Of a stretch of 23,201 nucleotides of DNA, positions 1-8,658 are shown piece after piece (the first letter of the stretch is position 1; every line of letters begins with the position of its first letter). The DNA comes from a virus. The stretch spans positions 1-23,201 of IMG/VR virus record IMGVR_UViG_3300034102_000611; one strand, written 5' to 3'. The position numbers were made by a program, and so were the translations under genes. Below the pieces are notes generated by a model. The model was not told the origin of the DNA and made no database searches. It was given only the letters and a program-made list of their open reading frames with translations.

Positions 1-2
1 CT

Positions 3-500
3 GTTGCTGCTGGTACTGCAAAAGTAGCACAAAGTAAAAGTTTGGCTGGTGGTGCTGCAGGACAAGCCCTTCTTAATATAGGTGAAGTTGTAAATCCTCA
101 TACACAAATGTTATTTAAATCTCCGTCGCTTCGTCAATTTCAATTTCAGTTTAAAATGTTTCCAAAAACTAAAGCTGAAGCTCAAGAGATAATTAAGATT
201 GTACAATTTTTCCGTGTAGCTGCATATCCAGCTCTTGGAAATGGTAACGGAACAGATTCAGTTAATATGTCTACTTTTAAATTTCCAGATGTATTCAAAG
301 TTACGTTCTTAACGGGAAGTAAACAAAATAAAAACATAATTAGAATGATGGATTCATATTTGACATCTGTTACCGTTAATTATAATCCAACTAGTCCAAC
401 ATTCTTCGAAGATGGAATGCCATCTGAAATAGATTTATCTTTGACTTTCCAAGAAAGCAAAGCACTCAACAGAGATCTTATCCTCTCAGGAGGTTATTAA
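3..500 (+). CDS. Baseplate tail-tube cap/junction protein (gp48/gp54-like), C-terminal part
   Basis: This is the 3' part of a gene whose start lies left of the window: the frame is open from base 3, and a TTG at 42 is only an internal codon. About 165 residues are visible. The segment NPHTQMLFKSPSLRQFQFQF, then a conserved Phe-rich region and an ending of the type VNYNPTSPTFFEDGMPSEI, match the C-terminal tube-like domain of the T4 gp48/gp54 family. Those proteins cap the baseplate hub and start polymerisation of the tail tube, so this protein should sit at the junction of baseplate and tube. It lies one base before the gp53 gene. I cannot separate gp48 from gp54 because the N-terminal part is missing; T4 gp48 and gp54 are 364 and 320 residues long. 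Confidence 0.8.
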   Translation, partial: VAAGTAKVAQSKSLAGGAAGQALLNIGEVVNPHTQMLFKSPSLRQFQFQFKMFPKTKAEAQEIIKIVQFFRVAAYPALGNGNGTDSVNMSTFKFPDVFKVTFLTGSKQNKNIIRMMDSYLTSVTVNYNPTSPTFFEDGMPSEIDLSLTFQESKALNRDLILSGGY

Positions 501-501
501 T

Positions 502-1230
502 ATGTCATATTTCTTTCAAGGTTTTCCAACGATGCAATACGATGTATTTGCAAATGGAAGACCAGTCGAAACTACTGATTTATTTAGATCTGTTAGACTT
601 AAAAACAATCTACGAGATGATATCTTGCTTTATGAAAGATACCGTATTCAAGATGGTGAAAGACCCGATCATGTATCATTAAAATTATATGGTACTACAG
701 ATTATTATTGGACTTTTTTCATGATTAATCCAGATATAGTCAATTCATTTGCTGATTGGCCATGTTCTAGAATTGAAATGGAAAATAAGATTAAACTTAA
801 ATATCAAGGTAATGTATTATTAACTGATGAAGATATCTCTAATAAATTTATTCGTGGAGAAACATTAAAAGGATCTATTTCTTTAGCGACTGCTAGTATC
901 ATACAAAAAGATACTGATAGAGGTGTAATACGCTTATCAACTACTGATCAAGTTGGCACATTTGTAGATGGAGAACTAATAAGAGGTTTAACGTCTAATG
1001 ACCAAATAGCTATTGACCGTCAAATACCATATAGTGTTAATCCAAATCATTTTGAAGATTCGACTAGATTTTGGGTAAGAAAAGATTATCCAGGAGCAAT
1101 ACCTATTCCAAATGATGAACATGAAAGAGAATGGAATGAATACAAAACAGATATTAAAGTTATTAGACCAGAATATATTACTCAAGTAGTAGATGAATTT
1201 TATAAAATAATTAATCCAGATCAACAATAA
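502..1230 (+). CDS. 53: Baseplate wedge subunit gp53
   Basis: The 242-residue product resembles the T4 gp53 wedge protein, which joins wedges to the central hub in the last step of baseplate assembly. The N-terminal third carries the family pattern: an F-P-x-x-x-Y-D start, then LFRSVRLKNNLRDDILLYER, then the aromatic block YGTTDYYWTFFMINPDIVNS around residues 63-82. It is longer than T4 gp53 (196 residues); the extra length is mostly after residue 95. The start ATG at 502 follows AGGAGG within the end of the preceding gene (488-493), a strong ribosome binding site that supports this start. Its stop overlaps the next start in a TAATG junction, so translation is probably coupled to the hub gene. 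Confidence 0.85.
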   Translation: MSYFFQGFPTMQYDVFANGRPVETTDLFRSVRLKNNLRDDILLYERYRIQDGERPDHVSLKLYGTTDYYWTFFMINPDIVNSFADWPCSRIEMENKIKLKYQGNVLLTDEDISNKFIRGETLKGSISLATASIIQKDTDRGVIRLSTTDQVGTFVDGELIRGLTSNDQIAIDRQIPYSVNPNHFEDSTRFWVRKDYPGAIPIPNDEHEREWNEYKTDIKVIRPEYITQVVDEFYKIINPDQQ

Positions 1231-2495
1231 TGTCACTAGGTAAATTTGACTATTCCGTTGAATCCGTTCAACTAACATCTTCCACTGGGCAAAAGCTCGA
1301 GATTAAAGATTTGGTGATATCAATTGATATCTATGAATCACTATTATCTCCATATATTAAAGTAGAATTGGGTATCACAGATGCTTCTAACTTACTTGAA
1401 ACAGTTCCAATATTGGGTCAAGAAAAAGTAGATTTAGTATTATTAGAAGGTAAAAACAAAATAAGGAAAACGTTTTATATTGGTTCTGTGGCAAACTATA
1501 TTCGCGCGAATAATCAAGCTTCAATGTATACGTTAAAGCTTATTACACCTGAACAATTAATGAATAGTTTGAAACTCGTCTCACAAGCATATACAGGTAA
1601 AATATCTGATGCACTACAAAGTGTTATGAAAGATTATCTAAATAAAACTATAGACGTTACAGAAGATACTGTTGGTAATTATAAACTAGTTGTTCCAAAT
1701 TGGAATCCGTATCAAGCCATAGATTGGTTAAGTCGAAAAGCTATGGATAAAAATCAAACACCATTTGCTTTTTATGAAACGTTTACAGGCGGTCATCGTT
1801 TACAATCTTACACAACTCTATTTAATCAAAAGACATACAATAAATTTGTGCACAAAGGTGGTACATCATCTAGTACAGACGCTGGACAATTAGCAGCATC
1901 GTATAATGTGGCCATTGAATACGACATTAGAGATTACTCAAACACATATAAGAACACTTTGCGCGGTGCATTTGGTTCTGCCATGCATACTATAGATATT
2001 AGTACAAGGTCTTATAAACTATTGAAATATGATTATCTAAAAGACTTTGATAAAAAAGCTCATTTAGATAAAATTCCATTTATTAATAAAGAATTTAAAG
2101 TACAAAATAAACCTCTTAATGAATATGATTCAGTTCACTATGTAGCTAATAAAAATTCAAAAGCTTGGGGTACAACTTCATATAATAATTATAATAATGA
2201 AGCAGAATTTACAAAATTGGAAGCAGACGCATATGTTTATCAACTTGGATTAACAACTCTAAATATGGTAATTCGTGGAAGAACAGATTTGTATCCTGGA
2301 AAAATAATTGAATTCGAAGTAGATCGTGATAGACCATCGATATATGGTGTTGCTAAAGATAGCAATGAATATATTTCTGGAAAATATTTGGTAATGCATA
2401 CACATCACAAAATGGTTGATGGTAAATACACAATCATTATGGATGTAGTAAGAGATTCTCTTGGTAAAAAGATTAAACAACGCGGTGGTAAATAA
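1230..2495 (+). CDS. 27: Baseplate hub subunit gp27-like
   Basis: The 421-residue protein begins SLGKFDYSVESVQLTSSTGQ and continues with a segment on ligand-like hub strands (SIDIYESLLSPYIKVELGI), the usual opening of marine T4-like gp27 hub proteins. T4 gp27 (391 residues) forms a trimeric ring between the tail tube and the gp5 spike. The C-terminal part (GRTDLYPGKIIEFEVDRDRP, then a GKYLVMHTHHKMVDGKYTI segment) resembles the second tube-like domain of gp27/gpD-type hubs. The gene starts on the last base of the gp53 stop and ends three bases before the gp5-like gene, so hub and spike are made together. Assignment rests on sequence pattern and gene order; the hub role is confident, and precise equivalence with T4 gp27 slightly less so. 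Confidence 0.82.
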   Translation: MSLGKFDYSVESVQLTSSTGQKLEIKDLVISIDIYESLLSPYIKVELGITDASNLLETVPILGQEKVDLVLLEGKNKIRKTFYIGSVANYIRANNQASMYTLKLITPEQLMNSLKLVSQAYTGKISDALQSVMKDYLNKTIDVTEDTVGNYKLVVPNWNPYQAIDWLSRKAMDKNQTPFAFYETFTGGHRLQSYTTLFNQKTYNKFVHKGGTSSSTDAGQLAASYNVAIEYDIRDYSNTYKNTLRGAFGSAMHTIDISTRSYKLLKYDYLKDFDKKAHLDKIPFINKEFKVQNKPLNEYDSVHYVANKNSKAWGTTSYNNYNNEAEFTKLEADAYVYQLGLTTLNMVIRGRTDLYPGKIIEFEVDRDRPSIYGVAKDSNEYISGKYLVMHTHHKMVDGKYTIIMDVVRDSLGKKIKQRGGK

Positions 2496-2498
2496 ATT

Positions 2499-3764
2499 AT
2501 GAAAAATTACATGAACTGGTTTACTGGTGTAGTGGAAGATCGCGATGATCCACAAGAATTGGGTCGTGTGCGTGTAAGAATATTTGGTTTACACACTGAC
2601 GATTTATCAAAGATCAGAACAAGCGATTTACCGTGGGCTCATACGCTGATGCCTACAACATCTGCATCTATTTCAGGATTGGGATTTTCTCCAACTGGTT
2701 TAGTAGAAGGTTCATGGGTCGTAGGGTTTTTTGCCGATGGTGAAAATTGTCAAGATCCTATAATTCTTGGTTCTATACATGGTTATCCAACTCAAAATGT
2801 AAATGACCGCACTGCGTTTAAAGATTTTAATGGTAATTATCCTCGTTGGTATGATGAAACTGATGTAAGCAAAGTAGCGAGAAATGAATGGAAAGATCAT
2901 GTGTCTTATTATTCTCGTTATGCTGAGCAGATTAAAGGGATAGAAAAAGCTACTAAACCGTATATTCCTACAGTTGTAAGTGACTCCCCAGAGGAATCTA
3001 GGAGCTCATGGGAAGAGCCAGAACCACGTCGTGGAGTTAGAGGAACATATCCATTCGTCCATACGTTTGAAAGTGAAACAGGCATCATCCGTGAGATAGA
3101 TGATTCTGAAAATAACTCGCGAATTGTTGAGCATCATCCTGCAGGTACATTCTACGAGATATTTCCAGACGGTGATAAAGTAACTAAAGTTTCTGGTGAA
3201 AATTATACGATTGTTGTTTATGATGACAATATCTTAATTCGTGGAACACAAAATATCACCATCGAAGGCGATCAACGAGTATTAGTAAAAGGTGATTATG
3301 TCATGGAAGTTATGGGAGACTATAATCTAAAAGTACATGGTAATCGCTATACTAAAATCTCTCAAAATGATGCAATTGAAACCGTTGGTAATTTTAACTT
3401 AAACGTAAAAGAAGATTTCTTAACTCGCGTTGGTAAAAATCAAATATTATTAATTGATGGAAATAAGACTGAAACAATAGGCGGAAGTTCTTCATTAATG
3501 GTAACAGGAAAAGTAGATAACGTATTCTTAGACACTATGAGTACATTCTCAAATGGTGCGCAATCAGTATCAACTAATTCAAGTCAACAGTTTTTGTCTA
3601 AAAATGGTTTAGAGTTTGGCTCTGAAGCAAATTGGAATCTTAAGTGTAATTCCAATATGACTATCACCACAGTTGGTACATTAGGTATTGATACTGGCGG
3701 TGCATTTACAATTAATAGCGGTGGCAATTTTAGTGTCGACGCTCCTAGAGTGGACTTAAACTAA
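2499..3764 (+). CDS. 5: gp5-like baseplate central spike, OB domain plus beta-helix, no lysozyme domain
   Basis: Residues about 5-100 form the gp5/VgrG-type OB domain: WFTGVVEDRDDPQELGRVRV at the start, a glycine-rich strand region, then GSWVVGFFADGENCQDPIIL and GSIHGY. Residues 100-180 are a polar linker. Residues 185-225 contain the typical E-x-E-x-G ... NNSRIVEHHPAGTFYEIFPDG strands, and about 240-345 is a repeated strand pattern with VxGDY-type units (GDQRVLVKGDYVMEVMGDYN) expected of the intertwined triple beta-helix needle. T4 gp5 (575 residues) has a lysozyme domain between OB domain and helix; here that space holds only about 80 residues with no lysozyme motif. The spike should pierce the outer membrane as a trimer, while wall digestion is probably supplied by the next gene. 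ATG 2499 is used; a second ATG at 2511 is possible. Confidence 0.85.
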   Translation: MKNYMNWFTGVVEDRDDPQELGRVRVRIFGLHTDDLSKIRTSDLPWAHTLMPTTSASISGLGFSPTGLVEGSWVVGFFADGENCQDPIILGSIHGYPTQNVNDRTAFKDFNGNYPRWYDETDVSKVARNEWKDHVSYYSRYAEQIKGIEKATKPYIPTVVSDSPEESRSSWEEPEPRRGVRGTYPFVHTFESETGIIREIDDSENNSRIVEHHPAGTFYEIFPDGDKVTKVSGENYTIVVYDDNILIRGTQNITIEGDQRVLVKGDYVMEVMGDYNLKVHGNRYTKISQNDAIETVGNFNLNVKEDFLTRVGKNQILLIDGNKTETIGGSSSLMVTGKVDNVFLDTMSTFSNGAQSVSTNSSQQFLSKNGLEFGSEANWNLKCNSNMTITTVGTLGIDTGGAFTINSGGNFSVDAPRVDLN

Positions 3765-3765
3765 T

Positions 3766-5166
3766 ATGTCAAATTCTCCATGTGGAATTAATGCAGCTTT
3801 AGATGAAGCAAAGGCTGGAATAGATGCTCTTAAAGAAAAAATTTCTGGTGGATTAGAATCCATAGGAGATTTAGATTCTATTGCTACTACCATTAAAAAT
3901 AAACTAAAAGAAGTAAATGTTCCTAAACTTGAAAGTATTAACTTAAAAGAACAATTAATTAATCTTCCAAATTTAAATGCTGCAGAATATTCTGCAAAGG
4001 TTGCAGAATTAAGAACCAAATTTGGTACAGCTGTTCCAGATTTAGATGCAATTATTGCAAAAATCCCGAAACCAGTTGGATTAAATGCTCAAGGTAATAA
4101 AGATATTTTTACCCAGCTTAATGATGCATTAGGCAATGTTGGTGCTGTATTCCAAAATGCTCAAGAAAAACTTAGTTCACTTTCTATAGAATCATTGACA
4201 GCAAATATATGTGATGAGAAAAAAATTGATCCTATCACTAAGAAAGAAGTTCCTGTAGTACCTAACGTTGAAGTTACACAAAAAACTATTCCAGATCCAG
4301 TTACAAAAGAACCTATTCCAGTAGTGATAGATCCTGTGACTACTAAAGAAGTTCCAATAACTAAAGTAACTCCTCCTCCGCCTGGAGTTCCTGCAGTAAC
4401 ACCTACTCCAGTTTATGAGCCTACTCCTCAAGTAAAACCAACTCCTCCAGTAGTTCCTCAAAAAAATCCAGTCGTTGAACCTAAACCTTCAACTCCTCCA
4501 TCTGCTGGATTTACATTTACATTTACTAAAGAAAAATTAGTTGCTGCAGGTGGTGCAGCTGCAGGAAATTGGTATGAATATTTGAGAGATACTTTACCAA
4601 AATATAATATCACTACACCTGAGCGTGTTGCTGCATTTGTTGGAAATGTGGGTGTCGAGACAAGTTGGACACAAATTGAAGAAAGCGTAAAATATAGTGC
4701 AGATTTTATATTTAAAAATTTAAATCCTGGAAATAAACGATTCGCTACGCTCGATGATGCTAGAACTGCTGTATCAAAAGGCGCAGAATATGTTGCGAAT
4801 GTCATCTATATGGTTGAGCGCAAGTTATTAGATCCACAGCCTGGTGATGGTTGGAAATATCGTGGTCGTGGTTTAAAACAATTGACATTTAAAGACAACT
4901 ATTTAAGAGCATCTAAAGCGTTTTTTGGCGATGACAGGTTAGTTAAAAATCCAGACTTAGTTGTCACAGATAAGAATATTGCTGTTGAGACCGGTGCTTG
5001 GTATTTTAAGACTAAAAATATTTCTGACTATGCTGATAAAAAAGCATGGGGTGAATGTGGTGCTTTAGTTAACGCAGGTAAACCAAATGCAGATCCAGCA
5101 AAAGTAATAGATTACCAAAAGAGAATTAAAGCTCAAGAAAAAGCATATAATGCATTTATTGCATAA
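3766..5166 (+). CDS. Putative virion-associated peptidoglycan hydrolase, GH19 family
   Basis: The 466-residue protein has three parts. Residues 1-155 are Ala/Lys/Glu-rich and probably helical, with no signal peptide. Residues 156-246 are a Pro/Val/Thr linker (VPITKVTPPPPGVPAVTPTP). Residues 247-466 are a GH19 (chitinase-like) domain as in phage endolysins: FVGNVGVETSW with the likely acid Glu298, EESVKYSADF with Glu305/306, and the hallmark GDGWKYRGRGLKQLT at 360-374. In this family the domain cuts the glycan strands of peptidoglycan. No holin is adjacent and the gene sits directly between gp5-like spike and gp25, so it is more likely a structural, tail-borne lysin than the lysis endolysin. 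The usual His before the first catalytic Glu (GHES in many relatives) is Val here. The N-terminal function is unknown. Confidence 0.85.
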   Translation: MSNSPCGINAALDEAKAGIDALKEKISGGLESIGDLDSIATTIKNKLKEVNVPKLESINLKEQLINLPNLNAAEYSAKVAELRTKFGTAVPDLDAIIAKIPKPVGLNAQGNKDIFTQLNDALGNVGAVFQNAQEKLSSLSIESLTANICDEKKIDPITKKEVPVVPNVEVTQKTIPDPVTKEPIPVVIDPVTTKEVPITKVTPPPPGVPAVTPTPVYEPTPQVKPTPPVVPQKNPVVEPKPSTPPSAGFTFTFTKEKLVAAGGAAAGNWYEYLRDTLPKYNITTPERVAAFVGNVGVETSWTQIEESVKYSADFIFKNLNPGNKRFATLDDARTAVSKGAEYVANVIYMVERKLLDPQPGDGWKYRGRGLKQLTFKDNYLRASKAFFGDDRLVKNPDLVVTDKNIAVETGAWYFKTKNISDYADKKAWGECGALVNAGKPNADPAKVIDYQKRIKAQEKAYNAFIA

Positions 5167-5177
5167 TAAATAGAACC

Positions 5178-5645
5178 ATGCGATCACAAAACTTATCAGA
5201 CTTACCCATAGGCAATCGTCCAGCCAATTCTCAACCAATGCGAGAATTGACATTTGGCGGTAGAGAATCTACGTATGCAGATTTAGACTTATTATTTAGG
5301 CCTAACCCTGTGACTGGAGATATTAATCCAATTCGCGATGTAGATGCCGTTAAAAAGTCTGTACAAAATTTAGTATTAACTAATTTCCAAGAAAGACCAT
5401 TTCAACCTGAAATTGGATCTGGAGTTAGAGGTTTATTATTTGAACCAGCAGATGATATTACAATTCACGGTATAGAAGAAGCTGTGCGTAGAGTTCTTGC
5501 CAACTTTGAACCTAGAGCTCGCATACTTGAAGTTGATTCTGCATTTGATGAAGGACTAAATTCGTATAGACTAACATTAGAATTTCAAGTAATAACTACT
5601 GGACAAGTAGCAACAACAACTATTGTATTAGAGAGAACAAGATAA
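5178..5645 (+). CDS. 25: Baseplate wedge subunit gp25
   Basis: The 155-residue protein fits the gp25/GpW family (T4 gp25 has 132 residues), the part of the wedge core that contacts the sheath and is conserved in contractile machines including type VI secretion. The family features are in order: YADLDLLFRPNPVTGDI, a helix with VKKSVQNLVLTNFQERPF, then GSGVRGLLFEP, and the EPR motif at residues 111-113 (ANFEPRARI). The first 25 residues are a short extension relative to T4. The gene lies 11 bases after the GH19 gene and one base before gp6. ATG 5178 is chosen because it gives the complete N-terminus; ATG 5238 is an alternative that would remove 20 residues. Confidence 0.92.
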   Translation: MRSQNLSDLPIGNRPANSQPMRELTFGGRESTYADLDLLFRPNPVTGDINPIRDVDAVKKSVQNLVLTNFQERPFQPEIGSGVRGLLFEPADDITIHGIEEAVRRVLANFEPRARILEVDSAFDEGLNSYRLTLEFQVITTGQVATTTIVLERTR

Positions 5646-5646
5646 T

Positions 5647-7521
5647 ATGCCTATTAATGTAACCGAATTAGATTTCTTTCAAATAAAAGAAAATTTAAAA
5701 GATCATTTAAAAGGTCTTCAAGCTGGAGGTAAATTTACCGACTATGATTTTGAAGGATCTGGCATGTCTGTGCTCATAGATCTTTTAGCATACAATACAC
5801 ACTATAATGCATTGAACGCGAATATGGCTGTGAATGAGGTATTCTTAGATTCTGCAGATCGTAGACAAAATATTGTATCTCATGCTAAATTATTAGGTTA
5901 TATTCCTCGTTCAAAAACTTCTTCATTTGCTACTATCAATATCACAGTGAATAGTCCAACGGGTTCTCCTTCTAGATTAACTCTTGATAGAGGCACAGAA
6001 TTTACAACGACGATCAATGATAAGCAATATGTATTCACAGTTCTTGAAACACAAACAATATCTCCAATTGCAGGAGTGTACACATTTGAAAATGTTAAAA
6101 TAAATCAAGGTGTTTTAAAGTCTACATTCTATGTTGTGGATTCTTTTGATGATTATCAATATTACGAAATTTTAGATTTAAATTGCGATAGAGAAACAAT
6201 TAGCGTTAAAGTTAAAGAAAATATTTCAGCTACTTTATCTGATGTTTACACACTGGCAAAAGATTTTACAAAGGTAAATGCAACATCAAAAGCATATTAT
6301 ATACAAGAAGCGGTATCAGAAAGATTTGAAATTTATTTTGGCGATGGCATAACATCTAAAAAATTAAATCCCGGAAATGTAGTGCAAATTGAATGGTTAT
6401 CTACTGCAGCAGAAGAAGGTAATGGAGCAACAATATTTTCTTTAAACGGAAATATTCAAGGTAACACAAATGTTACTGTATCAACTGTGTCAAAATCCGA
6501 TTCCGGCGCTGATCGTGAATCAAACAATTCTATTAAATTTAATGCGCCATTAACATATATTGCGCAAAATAGAGTAGTTACTCCAGATGATTACCGTGCA
6601 GCTATCTTAGAAAATTATTCTAATATTGAATCTATTGCAGTTTGGGGTGGAGAGCAAAACGATCCTCCTCAATATGGTAAAGCTTATATCTCTATTAAAC
6701 CAAGAGATGGAGAAACATTAGATGAAGTTGAAAAACAAAAGATTAAAGACCAAATCTTAAAGCCTCGCAATATCGTTTCTATTAGCCCTGAGATTATTGA
6801 TCCAGAATACACATATCTTAAATTAGAAGTATATTACAAATATAATCCTGCGCTTACATCTAAAACTGCAGGAGAATTGAAACAACTTGTGACGGATACT
6901 ATTGCAAATTATAATTCTGCAGATTTACAACAATTTGATGGTGTATTTAGAAATTCTAAGTTAACAAGATTAATTGATGCGTGTGATCCATCTATTTTAA
7001 ATAGTACAATTAGAGTGTATATGATAAAACGTTTAATCCCCATATTGAATACACCAAGACTTTATAGCATACAATTTTCTTCTCCGTTGTATTTTACACG
7101 TTCAAATGATAAAGTTGTTACTTCGACTTCATTCACATACAATGGAGTAACATCTTATATACAAGATAGACCACAAACACTAGGTAGTTCTGAACCTCAT
7201 TCTGATAAAGGCGGAACACATACATTAGAAATATATAAACTATTAAATAATAATAAAATTACTACAGTATCAGATATAGGTTATATCATTGCAGATCAAG
7301 GATTAGTAGTATTAGAAAAATTTACTCCATCTGCTATAAGCGGTGATTATATTACTATTACTGGAATTCCAAATTCTAACGATATTGCTCCTAAAAGAAA
7401 TCAATTAATAAAGATTAATATGGATGATGTTACGGTAACTGGTGAAGTTGATACTATTGCTACAGGTGGTACACCTGCAGGTGTAAGTTATACAACAACT
7501 CCTCGTCATAAAGAAGATTAA
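5647..7521 (+). CDS. 6: Baseplate wedge subunit gp6
   Basis: At 624 residues this is close to T4 gp6 (660). The N-terminus shows the baseplate J/gp6 pattern: DYDFEGSGMSVLIDLLAYNT, NANMAVNEVFLDSADRRQNI, then AKLLGYIPRSKTSS around residues 80-95. The middle contains FEIYFGDGITSKKLNPGNVV, and residues about 310-350 carry NRVVTPDDYRAAILENYSNI followed by GKAYISIKP, the segment before the dimerisation region. gp6 forms the ring that joins the wedges and changes shape when the sheath contracts. The gene starts one base after gp25 and stops three bases before the gp7-like gene. The last 120 residues are less conserved in appearance and Thr/Ser-rich. Confidence 0.9.
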   Translation: MPINVTELDFFQIKENLKDHLKGLQAGGKFTDYDFEGSGMSVLIDLLAYNTHYNALNANMAVNEVFLDSADRRQNIVSHAKLLGYIPRSKTSSFATINITVNSPTGSPSRLTLDRGTEFTTTINDKQYVFTVLETQTISPIAGVYTFENVKINQGVLKSTFYVVDSFDDYQYYEILDLNCDRETISVKVKENISATLSDVYTLAKDFTKVNATSKAYYIQEAVSERFEIYFGDGITSKKLNPGNVVQIEWLSTAAEEGNGATIFSLNGNIQGNTNVTVSTVSKSDSGADRESNNSIKFNAPLTYIAQNRVVTPDDYRAAILENYSNIESIAVWGGEQNDPPQYGKAYISIKPRDGETLDEVEKQKIKDQILKPRNIVSISPEIIDPEYTYLKLEVYYKYNPALTSKTAGELKQLVTDTIANYNSADLQQFDGVFRNSKLTRLIDACDPSILNSTIRVYMIKRLIPILNTPRLYSIQFSSPLYFTRSNDKVVTSTSFTYNGVTSYIQDRPQTLGSSEPHSDKGGTHTLEIYKLLNNNKITTVSDIGYIIADQGLVVLEKFTPSAISGDYITITGIPNSNDIAPKRNQLIKINMDDVTVTGEVDTIATGGTPAGVSYTTTPRHKED

Positions 7522-7524
7522 AAG

Positions 7525-8637
7525 ATGCCGTATACCGTTTTAACTGATAGGTTAGGGACTACCACACCGCAGTATTACGTATTGCACGAAGTAATACCAG
7601 AGCATCTTCGCGCTAATGAACGCTTCATGGAATTCCTTGAAGCTTATTTAGAGTGGCAACAGTCAAGTGTTTATTCTCCGGGTAGTATCATAAATAAATT
7701 AGTTGATATTAAAAATATCGACAACGTTGCTGAAGAATTTATACCATATATTCAACGTGCTGTTGCAGGACCAATTCCAGCAGTTGAAGGAGTTGATAGT
7801 AGAAAGCTTTATAAGCAGATTATTGATTTATATCTAGCTAAAGGTTCGTTACCTTCATATGAAGCTTTATTTAATATATTATTCCAAGATTCAATAGAAC
7901 TTTATTTCCCCAGAGTTGATATGCTGCAACCTTCTTCTGGAAAATGGAGTGACGTTGATGGAAGATATACTGATAATAATGGATTTTTATCAGATAGAAA
8001 ATATTTGCAAGATAGTTATTACTATCAAGATTATTCATATGTTATCAAGACAAGCAAGTCATTTGAAACTTGGAAGGATATAGTTACTAAGGTACTTCAT
8101 CCAGCAGGTTTTATATTTTTTGGTCAAATTAAAGTAGTTTCTACTGCTTTAATTGGTCAACAAAAATTAAAAATGAAATTGATACAAATTGGTAGAGTCG
8201 TTGCTGAAGAAGCAACCAGACCTATCATTTTGGATACAGTAACTATGACAATCGGCGTAGCTGAAACTTACCGTGAGTTATCAGGTACACTTGTTACACC
8301 AGTTGCTGGAGAACACATTGGTGGATTAACGTCTAGACCAGCAATTCCACTTGGACCAACGTTTAAACATTTTGATCAATATAAATTCTTAATAGAAGAA
8401 TTTGCTTCTAATTATGATGATGTTGTACTCGAAGGACCATGTTTAGGATTAAAAACTAATTTTGTACCTGTACTAAATAGAAATGTTATAGATGAAACAT
8501 ACGAAAACGGTACGACGATATTAATGTCTTCATTCTTAACGCAACAACCAGCAGATTTGGCTGGAATCGCATATACTGAATTAATAGATTTACTTGATCC
8601 AACTTCAGGATCTAATGTTATAGTTGAGCTCAACTGA
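7525..8637 (+). CDS. Baseplate wedge protein, gp7 / tail protein I-like core
   Basis: The 370-residue protein lies where T4 has gp7, between gp6 and gp8. It begins with PEHLRANERFMEFLEAYLEW, then a helical region, then LYLAKGSLPSYEALFNILFQ at about residues 110-129, followed by YFPRVDMLQPSSGKW. The Lys-Gly-(Ser/Thr) helix is typical of tail protein I (P2 gpI) proteins, which correspond to the core of T4 gp7 in wedge structures. T4 gp7 is far larger (1032 residues), so here only a minimal wedge core is present. By family knowledge it should pair with gp6 in each wedge. The C-terminal half (about 190-370) has no motif I recognise. Family assignment is by pattern and position, less certain than for gp6 and gp8. 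Confidence 0.68.
   Translation: MPYTVLTDRLGTTTPQYYVLHEVIPEHLRANERFMEFLEAYLEWQQSSVYSPGSIINKLVDIKNIDNVAEEFIPYIQRAVAGPIPAVEGVDSRKLYKQIIDLYLAKGSLPSYEALFNILFQDSIELYFPRVDMLQPSSGKWSDVDGRYTDNNGFLSDRKYLQDSYYYQDYSYVIKTSKSFETWKDIVTKVLHPAGFIFFGQIKVVSTALIGQQKLKMKLIQIGRVVAEEATRPIILDTVTMTIGVAETYRELSGTLVTPVAGEHIGGLTSRPAIPLGPTFKHFDQYKFLIEEFASNYDDVVLEGPCLGLKTNFVPVLNRNVIDETYENGTTILMSSFLTQQPADLAGIAYTELIDLLDPTSGSNVIVELN
8622..8635. repeat. 14-bp perfect palindrome
   Basis: AGTTGAGCTCAACT is a perfect inverted repeat covering the last codons and stop of the gp7-like gene. In RNA it could form only a 5-bp stem with an AGCT loop. No run of T follows, so it does not look like an intrinsic terminator. It ends two bases before the TATAAATA promoter element, and may be a protein-binding or RNA-processing site, or chance. 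Confidence 0.4.
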
Positions 8638-8645
8638 TATAAATA
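8638..8645 (+). promoter_or_regulatory. T4-type late promoter element before gp8
   Basis: TATAAATA is an exact match to the -10 element of T4 late promoters, which are recognised by the phage sigma factor gp55. It lies in one of the few intergenic gaps (39 bases), with transcription expected to begin near 8651-8653, about 25 bases before the gp8 start. In DNA this AT-rich a few such octamers are expected by chance on each strand, so position rather than sequence supports the call. Confidence 0.5.
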
Positions 8646-8658
8646 GACCATATATTCC

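Noticed and set aside
4192-4805. Minus-strand open frames opposite the Pro-rich linker and GH19 domain
   Set aside because: Their Arg/Tyr/Trp/Ser-rich composition is a reading of the Pro/Val/Thr codons on the opposite strand; the + strand protein is clear.
5165-5172. AATAAATA before the gp25 start, similar to a late promoter
   Set aside because: It is one base off and ends five bases before the ATG, so transcription would begin at or after the start codon.
8622-8635. Palindrome as an intrinsic terminator after the gp7-like gene
   Set aside because: The stem would be only 5 bp with little GC and no run of T follows.
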